Source: Aureibacter tunicatorum (lineage in GTDB: Bacteria; Bacteroidota; Bacteroidia; Cytophagales; Cyclobacteriaceae). Taken from it: a stretch of 64,000 nucleotides of DNA. The DNA is taken from positions 2,232,001-2,296,000 of the forward strand of contig NZ_AP025305.1 of the NCBI RefSeq assembly GCF_036492635.1, read 5' to 3'. A program made the translations under genes and the position numbers. This document shows, in pieces, positions 50,019-59,691 of the stretch. Numbering within the stretch: the first letter of the stretch is position 1; each line of letters starts with the position of its first letter. The notes under the pieces were generated by a model. That model worked only from the letters and a program-made list of their open reading frames with translations, was not told the origin of the DNA and made no database searches.

Positions 50019-53000
50019 TTACTTTTTAGTGCCGAACAAGGCCATTTGCTTTTTGCCTTCGCTTAGTATATCCGTTTTCTTGCTGGCGATGTCATTGAAT
50101 TTTGACTTGGCAAGACCAAAGCTTGCCGTATGCGGTTTGAGCATTGCATCGGCTTTAGCTTGGCTAATTCTACCGTTTTTTACTGCGGCATAGTATTTTG
50201 TGCTTTTTTCCTTAAGGATTTTTTCAGCTTCTTTTACTTCTTCCTGAGCATCGCTTAAAAGCTTATCGAATTCTTGTTCGGCAAGAGACTTTGAAACGTT
50301 TCTTTCCATGTTGAGCGGTTCTCCAGCTTTGAACTTGCCAAACTCCGTTTGCTTGTCAATCGCTACATGAAGCCGTTCGAGAAACGCTTTTTTATTGGAA
50401 AATTGGCCTTTTTTGTTGCCATACGCTTTTTCGATAAGCCAAGTCGAAAGCTCGTTTTCATGCGAATTAGTCAGTTGCGGGTATTTGCGTCTGGCTTCAC
50501 CGATCCAGTTTGCTATTGTAAGCAAGTTGTTGCGGCTTTCGATATTGCCAAGGCCAAAATCATCCAGCTTTTGGAATAATATTCCCTTTGGATTCAAAAA
50601 GGACAAGTTGATGATTTGAGCGGCATTCTTGCCTTCTTGCTTTCGGATAAGCTTTTCAACATCTTTCACGCTTTCCCCGGACTTTCTCAAACTGGCGTAA
50701 TATGTAGCTCTTTCAAGATCGGATTCTTTGGTGCTTAAGGTGTTGGAGTTTAAAGCAAATTGTATTGCTTCCTCTTCTGTGCCTTCAAATAATTTTGCAG
50801 GAATATTATCAAACTCTTCATACTCAAACATCACTTCTTTAAAGGCTGCCAATCTACTGTGACCTGATAAGACATAATATTTATCTACTGCATTTGGGTC
50901 TTTCCATATGGTGATAGGATCAAAAGCCGCCCAATTGAATGTATTATTTTTAATAGCTTCGACAATTCTATTCTTTGATTCCGATGAAAATTCATTTGCC
51001 CTATTTTGAAAACGCTTAGGGTCTGCATAAATATCCTTTGTCCAATATTCTTCAACTTTACTAAGGTTAAAATTCGTCTTTTTCTTTTCCTTTTTCGGAG
51101 CTTCTTTCTTATCAATTATCACCATGCGGCTACTCACTCCAGTTTGTCTAAATGCCTCTTTGCCTTTGAATGAATCCTTTGGAAGCTGTTCAGAATATCC
51201 CCCGATTTCATCCAGCCATTCACGGAAAGCTTTGGCTTTCTTCTGACTGTTGAAAAATGGACTTTCCGACATGATCGCAACAAGCCTTCCCCCAGACTTC
51301 AATAATTTGTAAGCATGTCTCACATGATCGATGTCTTGAAGCTTCTCAAAAGGAGGGTTCATGATGATGCGATCATACTCCTTGGTATGCTTCAAAAAGT
51401 CCTCGCCAACCACATTATGGCCTTTGAGCTTCAAAATATTTCTCAAGTCATTCCACCACTCGATGACTTCCAAGTCATTGTCCGGGTGCATCGCTTTGAT
51501 CTGGTCAGCGATATGCCCAAGGCCAGCCGATGGCTCAAGAATCGTATGGCCTTTGATGATTTCAGCCTTATACACAAGCTTTTTGGCTAAAGTCGCTGGC
51601 GTAGGGAAAAAGCCTTTGTCATTGGATTTTTTCCAACTGTTCACCAGCTTTTCAATCTCTTGCTTTTCCTTTTCCGCTTCACGCTCAGGATCATGAGCCA
51701 CTAAGCTTTTTAAAAGCTCAAAAACCTCTTTAGCCTCTTCAAGCGTGTAAACCTCGATCTCTTCCAAGTTGTCTTTATAGTACTTGAAATACTTCTCAAA
51801 ATTTGGAGTGTCGGACTTGGTATGATAGTACGAATACCCTTGATTTCCTTGCTCTCCAGATAATAAGAAAGATTTCAAATGATCTTTTGATTTCACCGGA
51901 CTAATCAGTTTTAATTTCTCCGGAATAGTGTTGTTCCTCCAAGCAATCGCCAATGCATTGACAAACGCATGAAGCTCTAAAGCATCATTGTAATCAAATT
52001 GCTTGGAGTAATACTGAGCGAGTCTTTTGTTTGTATTCGTATTGTAATTCTTTAAGCTTTCTTTAGCCTTATCGATATAATCCTGAAGCCTGTCTGCCCA
52101 CGCTTCGAACTTGTCAGCCATTTTGTTGTGGTCGGCATTCAGCGCTTTGCTTTTATTCTCTTTCTTTTCAAATTTGGCTTGCTCCTCCGGACTTATGCCA
52201 GCCTCAAGATTGATATATGCCTTTGCGTCTTTGCCATGATAGCGAAGCGCATACGAGCTTACGGATGAGCCTATATTTATGACTTTATCGGACTCAAGCC
52301 CGACGGTGTTATACCTTTCGCTAAATACTCTCAGCGCCTTGTCAATCGATGGGATTTCCCATTTGTAGTCTTTTACGTGTTCGGTTAATTCCTCATAAGA
52401 GTTCCAATAACTAGAAACAGCCCATTCCATTTTACCAAGCAAAACCTCTTGCAAAAGCACATCCTTTTTGAGTTTCTTTTTGTCGTCCGGGAGTTTATAA
52501 TGCGGAGCTCGTTTTGCTTTAGGCACAAATACTTTGGCAGGGATTTCAAAAGGCTTCAAATCTTCGATAGAGTGCCCATTGCTGACCTTTTTAGCCGTTG
52601 CAGGCTCATTGTCTTTGAATCGCACAAAGAATCGGTATTTGTTGTCTGATTCAATATTGTTGTATCCGGCCTCTTTTAGCTTTCTGACATTAGCGTCCAC
52701 TTGCTTGCCGTTGACAATGTACTTTTTCAAATCTTTATTTGATGGGTAAAACCATCCGTCTTTGAGAACCGCTTGAATGCTTTTATTGAACTTATAGTAA
52801 TCCTTATCGCCTTTCCTTCTCTCTTTGTAATAGGTTTTTCTTGCTCCGGCTTTGGAGATGATTTCCCACTCACTGCGAGCACTTTCAAAGCTTCGGTTCA
52901 AATAATGCATGACAATATGAATATTGCCTTCATCATCCATATAACTTGCTAAATGCGGCTTGTACATCCACTTGCCGTTGCTTTCTTCCTGCAAGCCTTC

Positions 53001-54110
53001 GTACCAATCCAAATACCTGTATCTTTTGATATCAGACTCGCTAAGCTCATGCTCGCTCAAATCGGGAATGCCTTTGGCAGTGTCTTGAAATAAAGCATTG
53101 TTGACAAAATCCTTTTTGTACTCCTTAAGCAACAAGTAGGCAACCAGATGTTGACGCAATGGCAATGATGCTCTATGGCTTTGAGTATTTGAAGAGCTGG
53201 AGCTTTCTTTTTTGGTAATGGTTACAGCTTCGCCATTGTTGATTTCTTGGACGAATTTCTCAAGTGTCTCACGATCCTTTTTGGAGAATACCCAGCCTGC
53301 GAATGGATTGCCGTTTTCATCTTTCAGACGGTTGTTGAACTTTGCCCAAATACCAAGGCCTTTGATGCTTTGAGCCATTTCCTTGGTAGTGCCTTTCAGC
53401 GCCAAGACTTTTTGAGTATAATCAATGATCTCCAGTTGAGGGTTTGATTTAGCTGCTGATTCTTGTGCTGGCTTTGTCTCTACTTTTTGAACTTGTTTTG
53501 TCTCTACCTTTTGAACTTGTTTTGGCTCTTCCTTTTGAAGAGTGGGAACTGTATTTGTTTTTTCTTCCTTGATTTTCGCATTTTTTTTATTGAAAAGACT
53601 TGATTTAAACTTTAACTTACTCCTTTCCTCTTGGCTAATGTTCTTCAAATCAATTATTTGACTCCCTTTTGCTAAGATCGTAGTTCTCCCATAAGCAAAC
53701 ATTTCTAAATAGAAATTACCTCTTGTTTCTTTGATAAGAATACTTCTGCCAAACAAATGAAACCAAGTATTTTTAGAATACGCTTTATTTATCCAACTAT
53801 GCGTATAAGTAGCTTTTAATAATTCATTTTCTAAATCTTTGAATTTTTCTACCCAAGAATCGTTTAGCTCACTATTGTAGCTTTCGTACTGACGTTGATT
53901 AATTGTCCTTTCTATCGCAGACTTATAAACACGTATTTTCTTGCCTGTTTCTTTATTTAAGTAAGACTTTGATTTACCGTACTTTTGGATGAAAGCACTA
54001 TATTCTTTCTCATCTGCTTCAGGTAATTTCCCCAAGCCTTCATTTTCTTCTTTATTATTCGAAAAAAGGCCAGCCAAAGCCAGCCCACCAAGCGCTAAAT
54101 ATTGCCACAT
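50019..54110 (-). CDS. Giant adenine methyltransferase/ParB-like protein (element B copy)
   Basis: A 1363-residue copy, 16 residues longer than in element A because the linker near residue 205 contains KQVQKVET twice. The membrane-type N-terminus (WQYLALGGLALAGLFSN), LEPSAGLGHIAD, NPPF and SGHSRLAAFKE blocks are unchanged. Differences are scattered single residues, for example KSGGRLVAIM for KPGGRLVAIM after the catalytic motif. A perfect GAAACGTTTC at 50293-50302 encodes RNVSKS, at the same place as in element A. Confidence 0.8.
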   Translation of the reverse strand: MWQYLALGGLALAGLFSNNKEENEGLGKLPEADEKEYSAFIQKYGKSKSYLNKETGKKIRVYKSAIERTINQRQYESYNSELNDSWVEKFKDLENELLKATYTHSWINKAYSKNTWFHLFGRSILIKETRGNFYLEMFAYGRTTILAKGSQIIDLKNISQEERSKLKFKSSLFNKKNAKIKEEKTNTVPTLQKEEPKQVQKVETKQVQKVETKPAQESAAKSNPQLEIIDYTQKVLALKGTTKEMAQSIKGLGIWAKFNNRLKDENGNPFAGWVFSKKDRETLEKFVQEINNGEAVTITKKESSSSSNTQSHRASLPLRQHLVAYLLLKEYKKDFVNNALFQDTAKGIPDLSEHELSESDIKRYRYLDWYEGLQEESNGKWMYKPHLASYMDDEGNIHIVMHYLNRSFESARSEWEIISKAGARKTYYKERRKGDKDYYKFNKSIQAVLKDGWFYPSNKDLKKYIVNGKQVDANVRKLKEAGYNNIESDNKYRFFVRFKDNEPATAKKVSNGHSIEDLKPFEIPAKVFVPKAKRAPHYKLPDDKKKLKKDVLLQEVLLGKMEWAVSSYWNSYEELTEHVKDYKWEIPSIDKALRVFSERYNTVGLESDKVINIGSSVSSYALRYHGKDAKAYINLEAGISPEEQAKFEKKENKSKALNADHNKMADKFEAWADRLQDYIDKAKESLKNYNTNTNKRLAQYYSKQFDYNDALELHAFVNALAIAWRNNTIPEKLKLISPVKSKDHLKSFLLSGEQGNQGYSYYHTKSDTPNFEKYFKYYKDNLEEIEVYTLEEAKEVFELLKSLVAHDPEREAEKEKQEIEKLVNSWKKSNDKGFFPTPATLAKKLVYKAEIIKGHTILEPSAGLGHIADQIKAMHPDNDLEVIEWWNDLRNILKLKGHNVVGEDFLKHTKEYDRIIMNPPFEKLQDIDHVRHAYKLLKSGGRLVAIMSESPFFNSQKKAKAFREWLDEIGGYSEQLPKDSFKGKEAFRQTGVSSRMVIIDKKEAPKKEKKKTNFNLSKVEEYWTKDIYADPKRFQNRANEFSSESKNRIVEAIKNNTFNWAAFDPITIWKDPNAVDKYYVLSGHSRLAAFKEVMFEYEEFDNIPAKLFEGTEEEAIQFALNSNTLSTKESDLERATYYASLRKSGESVKDVEKLIRKQEGKNAAQIINLSFLNPKGILFQKLDDFGLGNIESRNNLLTIANWIGEARRKYPQLTNSHENELSTWLIEKAYGNKKGQFSNKKAFLERLHVAIDKQTEFGKFKAGEPLNMERNVSKSLAEQEFDKLLSDAQEEVKEAEKILKEKSTKYYAAVKNGRISQAKADAMLKPHTASFGLAKSKFNDIASKKTDILSEGKKQMALFGTKK

Positions 54111-54129
54111 AATTTATTGATTGTATAGG

Positions 54130-54279
54130 TTATTTGATGAGAGCGGCGGCGAGCACAGTGCCCAAAAAACCACCGATCAACATGTAGGGTATCTTTTCTT
54201 TCGGATCGGGAGCCATGTAATAGCCTGCCAAGCTCCCTGCGACTGAAATGCCACTTGCTACGACTTCTTTGTTTTTCAT
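54130..54279 (-). CDS. 49-residue membrane protein (element B copy)
   Basis: It has the same length, start and position as 23984-24133, between the methyltransferase and GH108 genes. Only a few silent-type base changes were noticed (for example at codons near the start), which supports selection on this very short protein. Confidence 0.7.
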   Translation of the reverse strand: MKNKEVVASGISVAGSLAGYYMAPDPKEKIPYMLIGGFLGTVLAAALIK

Positions 54280-54281
54280 AG

Positions 54282-54827
54282 TTATAGCTTGTATTCGTAA
54301 TTGAATGATTTGGCACGCTTGAGCCAGCCCTTTAGAAATTTTTTATTCTCGCCATTCTCAGCGATGCGGTAGTAATAATTGATTCTCAGTTCTTTCAAGT
54401 CCTCAAATAGATCGCATCCATCGATGGCGTTTATCGCGCTTATCGTTTTGCTTCCGATTGCTCCGTCCACCGCTAGATTTTGACCAAATAGATTGCAAGC
54501 TCTTTGCACAAGCTTAGCTCCGCTTGATCCGGAGTTCATGTAAATATCAAAGATCATAGCCGCCAGCTGGAGATCTTCCACCTTGTCAAGCTGAATGCGT
54601 TTCCAAAAATTCTCGAAGTAAAAGTCTTCAATGTGTTTTTCGAGCATATCGCAGTCGATGAACTCATTCCAATTGAGCGGTTTGTTTTGATCCACAATTT
54701 CCCATCCTTTCCAATTGGGATGAAATTTTCTTGCGATGCCTTTGTAAGTCTCGCCGCCTCGATCTCCTTTCACATTGGCGTAGCCGCCTTCATGGGCTAA
54801 AGTTTTACTTAGAATTGTTTGAAACAT
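54282..54827 (-). CDS. GH108 N-acetylmuramidase (element B copy)
   Basis: A 181-residue endolysin with the catalytic LAHEGGYANVKGDRGGETYKG block intact. About ten conservative substitutions separate it from the element A enzyme (for example HPNWKGWE for HPNWIGWE and FYFENFW for LYFEKFW). The 23-bp overlap with the transglycosylase gene is preserved. Confidence 0.92.
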   Translation of the reverse strand: MFQTILSKTLAHEGGYANVKGDRGGETYKGIARKFHPNWKGWEIVDQNKPLNWNEFIDCDMLEKHIEDFYFENFWKRIQLDKVEDLQLAAMIFDIYMNSGSSGAKLVQRACNLFGQNLAVDGAIGSKTISAINAIDGCDLFEDLKELRINYYYRIAENGENKKFLKGWLKRAKSFNYEYKL

Positions 54828-55347
54828 GGCTAGAGTATTTGATGAAAGAATAAGTTAAAAGGCCCGCAACAGCCACCGTAAAGAGCAGTCCGTCGCGAGC
54901 TTTTTCGGAAGGATGGAAATGATTGTTTAGCAGATTCAAACCTGCGTTAATGTCTTGATTGCTGACAAGATGCCTGTCTTCCGGGTAGTTTTCCATATTG
55001 CATATGGCTCTTGTCAGTTTGAATAAAGTGTTTCTGTCTGCGGATAATCTGGAGTGCTTGGGAAGCCCTGTAAGCTTTGCTATGTAGTTTATATAAGCTT
55101 GAGTCTTATTCTCATGAGGTGGCGCATATTCATTGATCAACGATGTTAATGTGCGTCCTTTTTTAAGCTTATTGAGTACATTCAAAGCTCCGGCTCGAAT
55201 GCCATATGCCAAACTACTAAATTGCTCAAATGCATTATTGCTCACGACTTCGCCTTTCCAGTTGATATAAGTCTTTCTAAGGTTCATCGGGTTATTGTTC
55301 CTGATGCCCAGCGAGCGAATATTTGAGCGGTTTAGATAGCTTTTCAT
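54805..55347 (-). CDS. Virion-type lytic transglycosylase, P5-like (element B copy)
   Basis: A 180-residue protein that differs from the element A copy by a single residue near the C-terminus (VSNNSK for VSNNPK). This is the most strongly conserved gene of the late module, which fits a wall-degrading enzyme constrained by the common host, or recent gene conversion between the tandem copies. Confidence 0.85.
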   Translation of the reverse strand: MKSYLNRSNIRSLGIRNNNPMNLRKTYINWKGEVVSNNAFEQFSSLAYGIRAGALNVLNKLKKGRTLTSLINEYAPPHENKTQAYINYIAKLTGLPKHSRLSADRNTLFKLTRAICNMENYPEDRHLVSNQDINAGLNLLNNHFHPSEKARDGLLFTVAVAGLLTYSFIKYSSHVSNNSK

Positions 55348-55739
55348 CGGACAATTTGATTATAAGTGGTTTGGCTGATCGGCAGGGTATAACCCACCGT
55401 TTTGAGTGCTTTTTCAGTCATTCTCCCCATGAAACCGTCATAGCCGCCACCGTTCATGATTTGGTTTTTGGCAAGACCGTTCATTTTAGCGATAGCGATT
55501 TGCAAGGCTTTCACATGCGGTCCTCTTGTTCCAAGTGTTATAGGAAATGAGGATCCGCTTGCTAGATTTGGTGTTGAAGCTTGAGGCAGTTGAGGCTGCA
55601 AAGGTGGCACGTGTTCCGCTTGAATCGCTGCCGTTGCTTCTTTAGGTCTGAGCATCATGTAGAGTATGCCTATTCCGATGATCGAGCCGCCAACCAGCAG
55701 AATATTATTGTCTTTTTCTTTCGTATCTTTTTGTGCCAT
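55344..55739 (-). CDS. Membrane-anchored peptidoglycan-binding protein (element B copy)
   Basis: A 131-residue protein with the same N-terminal span as in element A. The Pro/Gln linker is three residues longer (PPLQPQLPQASTP). The C-terminal binding domain is kept with LGTRGPHVKALQIAIAKMNG and a change to GGYDGFMGRM. Confidence 0.8.
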   Translation of the reverse strand: MAQKDTKEKDNNILLVGGSIIGIGILYMMLRPKEATAAIQAEHVPPLQPQLPQASTPNLASGSSFPITLGTRGPHVKALQIAIAKMNGLAKNQIMNGGGYDGFMGRMTEKALKTVGYTLPISQTTYNQIVR

Positions 55740-56254
55740 TATGCCAGCGTTATATTGATTTCAAATCCGTTTAATCTTGATTCATGAACTAGGGGAGCAG
55801 GCTTGCTTCCAGTCTCCAGATAAGACCACATGTACCTCATTTCATTTTCGTCAAGCTCGCTTTCCAAGTCGCTCAGCAATTGCCTTCCAGAATAGAGTTT
55901 TTTGTATTGGTCAGAGACAAGATCAAAGGTGATTTGATGCTTGTGCATCTCTTGGGCTACTTTGTAAATCAACACCTCGTTTGTGCCATCAGGAAACCAA
56001 GTCGGCAAAACTGAATTATACATGGCTGAATATAATTGAGTTGCCAGCATAGTTGCCATTCCTTTTTTTGTATCCTTTCCAATCACATTGATAGCCGCAT
56101 TGTAGCGTGCTTTATCAGCGGCTTTTTTAATAACATTGACAAGTAGAACCGTGACGCCAATTCCAGCTCCAATGATATACACTTCTTTAGGGATGCTTTT
56201 AAAAGCTCCTCCTACGCTTGATAGCGCCGTTCCTAATGCCAATGATGCAGCCAT
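55739..56254 (-). CDS. Single-span membrane protein (divergent element B copy)
   Basis: A 171-residue homologue of 25584-26102. The first ~30 residues including SIPKEVYIIG match, but the span itself (AGIGVTVLLVNVIKKAADKA) and most of the soluble domain differ. The pattern W.PDGTN.VL, VSDQYK.LY, L.DL.SELD.NE and LNG.EINI.LA is shared. Such divergence beside identical neighbours marks it as a structural or host-interaction protein. Confidence 0.65.
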   Translation of the reverse strand: MAASLALGTALSSVGGAFKSIPKEVYIIGAGIGVTVLLVNVIKKAADKARYNAAINVIGKDTKKGMATMLATQLYSAMYNSVLPTWFPDGTNEVLIYKVAQEMHKHQITFDLVSDQYKKLYSGRQLLSDLESELDENEMRYMWSYLETGSKPAPLVHESRLNGFEINITLA

Positions 56255-56255
56255 A

Positions 56256-56426
56256 TTATAATAATTTTGCTAGTGGTAATAATTTCTTTTCTATGCCGGG
56301 GATTTGGCATTTATCAGCGAGTATATTGAGCGCTTCATTGCTTAGATGCTTATTGATAAGCTTCAAGCAGTCTTCATTGGAAAGCGTTTCTTTGCTTTTG
56401 CTGAAATCAAACTTAGGTAGTTTCAT
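56256..56426 (-). CDS. 56-residue helical protein (element B copy)
   Basis: It starts MKLPKFDFSKSKETLSNEDC; a longer in-frame start ten codons upstream (56456) is less likely, as the element A gene begins at the equivalent of the chosen ATG. The C-terminal part LINKHLSNEALNILADKCQI onward is almost unchanged between the two elements. Confidence 0.65.
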   Translation of the reverse strand: MKLPKFDFSKSKETLSNEDCLKLINKHLSNEALNILADKCQIPGIEKKLLPLAKLL

Positions 56427-57105
56427 TATCGAGTTGAGATTTAATGTTTTGATCAATTTGAGTAATTACTTCTGCCATATTTGGAAGGCTTGAAAGGGTC
56501 TCAATCAACCCCCATACAATTTGCTTTGTGCCGTTGTCAAGCGGAGCAAACCAACCTAAGAAAGCTTGACTATACTGGTCAGCGGCTTGATTCTGCTGAG
56601 GAACTCCAGCCAATTGATTTGTCGCTGAGTTGCCTCCAATGTTATTTGTAAGCGCTCCCAAAAGAGTAGTCATAATCCCCTCATTGCTTCCAACCGTATT
56701 GATAATCCCAGCCAAAGAATTTTGATTTTCAATATCCTTTTGAAGCTCCTTCAACGCATGCTCTTTGTCCTTCGTTTTCAGCTCAATTTTTAAATCATCA
56801 TACTTTGTTTTAAGCTCCTTATGCTCGTCCTCCAGCTTTTCCCTTTTGCTTGTTTCTTTGTTAAGGGCTATGGTCAATTTGTCGATTTCGTATTTTTCCC
56901 ATGAATGGGCATGACTTGTTTGTATAGGCTGTGGGGCTTGTGGTATCGCATGAATCTGCGGAGCTTCGACAGGCTCGACAGGTTGTGCCTTCGCTTGAGT
57001 TTTAGCGAGTCTATGAGCCGCATTCTTGCAGGTAGTCGAGCAGTATTTTGCGTCCCTTCTGCTTGCTTCGAACTCATCCTCGCAATGTTCACAAATTTTT
57101 TTCAT
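56413..57105 (-). CDS. Zinc-ribbon and coiled-coil protein (element B copy)
   Basis: A 230-residue protein. The zinc-ribbon (CEHCEDEFEASRRDAKYCST) and the segment SHAHSWEKYEIDKLT match the element A protein closely. The coiled coil and C-terminal domain have diverged, with a Gln/Asn-rich insert around residue 160. Conserved ends with a changed centre suggest that the ends contact conserved partners. Confidence 0.65.
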   Translation of the reverse strand: MKKICEHCEDEFEASRRDAKYCSTTCKNAAHRLAKTQAKAQPVEPVEAPQIHAIPQAPQPIQTSHAHSWEKYEIDKLTIALNKETSKREKLEDEHKELKTKYDDLKIELKTKDKEHALKELQKDIENQNSLAGIINTVGSNEGIMTTLLGALTNNIGGNSATNQLAGVPQQNQAADQYSQAFLGWFAPLDNGTKQIVWGLIETLSSLPNMAEVITQIDQNIKSQLDNETT

Positions 57106-57335
57106 TCCTTTTCCTTTCCTTTATTGATGAATCTTCTTTCGAAAGCTTCATAAGCTTTCAATGTCCCATAAATAGCAGCCATCAAAGCGGTGTAAGCCAT
57201 AAAACCCTTGCTGTTTGTGAATTCATAAGCGTATCCGGTCAAGTGTTTTAAAAAACTATAAGCGGTAATGCCCATCGATGACATGCCGATGAATTCGTAA
57301 GTTTTATGGAATAATTTGACAGCTAAATGTTGCAT
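57102..57335 (-). CDS. Small two-span membrane protein (element B copy)
   Basis: A 77-residue holin candidate. The N-terminal MQHLAVKLFHKTYEFIGMSS and the second span FMAYTALMAAIYGTLKAYEA are conserved with element A. The charged tail (NKGKEKE) is two residues shorter. Confidence 0.6.
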   Translation of the reverse strand: MQHLAVKLFHKTYEFIGMSSMGITAYSFLKHLTGYAYEFTNSKGFMAYTALMAAIYGTLKAYEAFERRFINKGKEKE

Positions 57336-57339
57336 GAGA

Positions 57340-59019
57340 TTATAGGGTTTGAAAGTTGTTGATTACGGTTAATGTGGCTTTTTGCAAGAGGGATTCTTTC
57401 TTGTTCTTGACTGTAACCGCAAAGCCTGACATGCCAATGCTCCACTCGATTTCCACATCATTGTATTGATGGGTTTGCGGAGGAAATAGCGGAGAGGATG
57501 CGCTTAAGACAAATTGACCGCTAAAATGGCTTTTGCCAAAGGTTGAACCATCTTCCCACTCGCAGTCTATTCTCCACATGAATTCGCAGTTGATTATTTC
57601 AACAGAAGAGAATGAAACCACCTCCGCATTTCCTGTGGGGTAAGTAGCTGTGGTCTGTTTGGCTATGATTTGCCCAGACTCGGTTAAGAGCAAGCCTTGC
57701 CGATCCGGAAAAGCTGTGTCTATGTAGAATTGCAAAGGCATCAGCGCTTCGCCCTCCAGCTTTTCATATTCGGGGCCTCCGGATGCGAATTTGTACACCG
57801 TTTGGTCGTTGAGCATGATTGCGTAATGAGTGTGTATATTCTGAATCATGCCGATGACTTGAGCGACTTTCGTGTGATCGAACGCAAAGTCCAATCCAGT
57901 CAAAAGAATGCCTTTGTTCACATCGATTAGTTTGCCTTTGTTGGTGATGGCAAGCGTTGCATCTCCAGAGACAAACACTTCATCGGGTTCAAATTGACTA
58001 ATGTCCGGGTAAGGCGATCCAGTTGTGAAATTCTCAATGTAAACTGAAACCGACTTGCTGATTTTATGGAGCTTGAACTTTTGATCATTACCGTCATTGG
58101 CATAGCAATAAACGGCAAGGTCGGTGTAAATGGCAAAGAAGCCGTTTTTATTGTCAAAGGCTACTTGATTGATTGTGCCATGCGCCCATATTTTCAAATC
58201 ATCGCTCTCACGAATTGTCGTTTCATTTGAGTAAGCATAAGTCTTGTTTGAAGAGTTGTCAGCGACATTGTATAAATAATTGCCTTGTCCGTCTTTTCTA
58301 ACCAAAAACCACTTTCTTGATCGATCGTTTAAAAATGCGTACTCGTAATCCTTTGCCGTTGCATTGTCGATATTGGAAAATGTGAATTCACTTAAACTGT
58401 ATGTTGCCGTTTTTTGATCAACACTTCCAATCGAGCTTAAATCATAAAGGCCGTTTTCTGTCCTTATGACAAAACTATAACTGCCTGCCGGAGGCGGAGG
58501 CCCATCAGATCCCCCAAAGCCTTTGACTGGAACATCATCAAAATGAACATTTGAGTCAAGATCAAGGACAATTTCCCACTTGTCAGTCGTGGTACTTTTG
58601 GCAATCCTCAACAATCCCCAAGCTCCCGACTTTTTGTACATAAGCCAAATGGATGATTCTCGATAGTAAAAGTCAGTGAATGCATATGTTGGAACACCTT
58701 TGTCATAAGCAAAGTCAATGATTTGATATCCTGAGGGAATAAAATTATCTTTGCTAATGATGCTTTGAATCTCGGCAGCGCTCACATTCTCAATCGTTTT
58801 CACATAATCCTGAGGCGAACTGTCAGGCAATTGACTTATCTTTTGGTCTACAATAAGAGCGATTTGAGAGGCTTCGAGCTGATTGAAATACAGCTTTTTC
58901 GTTTGGCCTTCCGAATTCATCACAATAGCGTACTCGCCGCCTTGATCTTCATGCACCGACAAAAGGTTCATCAAGTGTCCTCTAATTTTATTGCTATTGC
59001 TGACTTCTCCTGTGCTCAT
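57340..59019 (-). CDS. Large beta-rich protein with variable tip (element B copy)
   Basis: A 559-residue counterpart of 27200-28882. Residues ~60-455 are almost the same as in element A. From about ESGQIIAKQ onward the sequences part (for example FMWRIDCEWEDGS against FMWKIELEWEDGT, and PLFPPQTHQY against PPFPPRIYNG), before rejoining at VKNKKESLLQ. This sharply localised variation is the main reason to see a recognition tip here. Confidence 0.65.
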   Translation of the reverse strand: MSTGEVSNSNKIRGHLMNLLSVHEDQGGEYAIVMNSEGQTKKLYFNQLEASQIALIVDQKISQLPDSSPQDYVKTIENVSAAEIQSIISKDNFIPSGYQIIDFAYDKGVPTYAFTDFYYRESSIWLMYKKSGAWGLLRIAKSTTTDKWEIVLDLDSNVHFDDVPVKGFGGSDGPPPPAGSYSFVIRTENGLYDLSSIGSVDQKTATYSLSEFTFSNIDNATAKDYEYAFLNDRSRKWFLVRKDGQGNYLYNVADNSSNKTYAYSNETTIRESDDLKIWAHGTINQVAFDNKNGFFAIYTDLAVYCYANDGNDQKFKLHKISKSVSVYIENFTTGSPYPDISQFEPDEVFVSGDATLAITNKGKLIDVNKGILLTGLDFAFDHTKVAQVIGMIQNIHTHYAIMLNDQTVYKFASGGPEYEKLEGEALMPLQFYIDTAFPDRQGLLLTESGQIIAKQTTATYPTGNAEVVSFSSVEIINCEFMWRIDCEWEDGSTFGKSHFSGQFVLSASSPLFPPQTHQYNDVEIEWSIGMSGFAVTVKNKKESLLQKATLTVINNFQTL

Positions 59020-59030
59020 AATTATAATGC

Positions 59031-59339
59031 CTATTTACAATTTGATTTAATGTGTGCTCTGGTGATCAGCACTTTTGAATTTTCTATGATGACGGATTTT
59101 TCATCCACCAATTTGCAGTCTGGGATGAATCCGTATGACCGTTGGTCCCCCGGATGTAGCTCGATAATCTCATTTTCAGGATTGCCGAACATGACAGAGG
59201 AAGGGCCGCAGTTTTCTATCGTGAAGCCAAAGCAGTCTAATTCAAATTGATTTGACTTGCTCAGAATCGTGTAGTTGTACTTTAGATTATTTGCAGCCAC
59301 ACCCTTTATGATTGCGCCTTCTTTCGCATTCGTCGGCAT
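59031..59339 (-). CDS. Small all-beta late protein (element B copy)
   Basis: About 102 residues, differing from the element A protein at a handful of positions (IENCGPSSVMFG against IENIGDSSVKFG). The same start ambiguity applies: ATG at 59339, a longer frame from 59372, or a GTG further in. Confidence 0.6.
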   Translation of the reverse strand: MPTNAKEGAIIKGVAANNLKYNYTILSKSNQFELDCFGFTIENCGPSSVMFGNPENEIIELHPGDQRSYGFIPDCKLVDEKSVIIENSKVLITRAHIKSNCK

Positions 59340-59691
59340 CGACTTGGCGAAACACAAAGCTGATTTCCACATCTTGCGTCAGAAGTTTTTTGCTGCTGAA
59401 ATTCAATGTGAACTCTTGACGGTCATTCTTGAAATCCACATCATGATAAGTTTGGGATATAAGGTTTCTTTCCCAAAAAGCGACTGGCACTTTATCCTCC
59501 AGCACACCGCTTTGATCATCCTCGACTTGCACCATTATGCCATTGACAGAGGCCGTGGCAAAGGCAACCATGCCGTCAACTTCTTCATAGCCGCTATCGA
59601 ACTTGAAGCTTTCTGAGGTAGTCCCCGAAAACCCAGTCCTCAAAGTGACTGTGATTGTTTTGTTCTTTATTTTTCTTCTTCTGCTGCTCAT
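59287..59691 (-). CDS. Small all-beta late protein with Cys-rich tail (element B copy)
   Basis: A 134-residue protein with the same strand pattern and GCGCK tail as at 29150. Changes cluster in the first strands (RTGFSGTTSESFKFDSGYEE) and near NLISQTYHDVDF. The upstream flank is again the noncoding repeat array. Confidence 0.6.
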   Translation of the reverse strand: MSSRRRKIKNKTITVTLRTGFSGTTSESFKFDSGYEEVDGMVAFATASVNGIMVQVEDDQSGVLEDKVPVAFWERNLISQTYHDVDFKNDRQEFTLNFSSKKLLTQDVEISFVFRQVDADECERRRNHKGCGCK

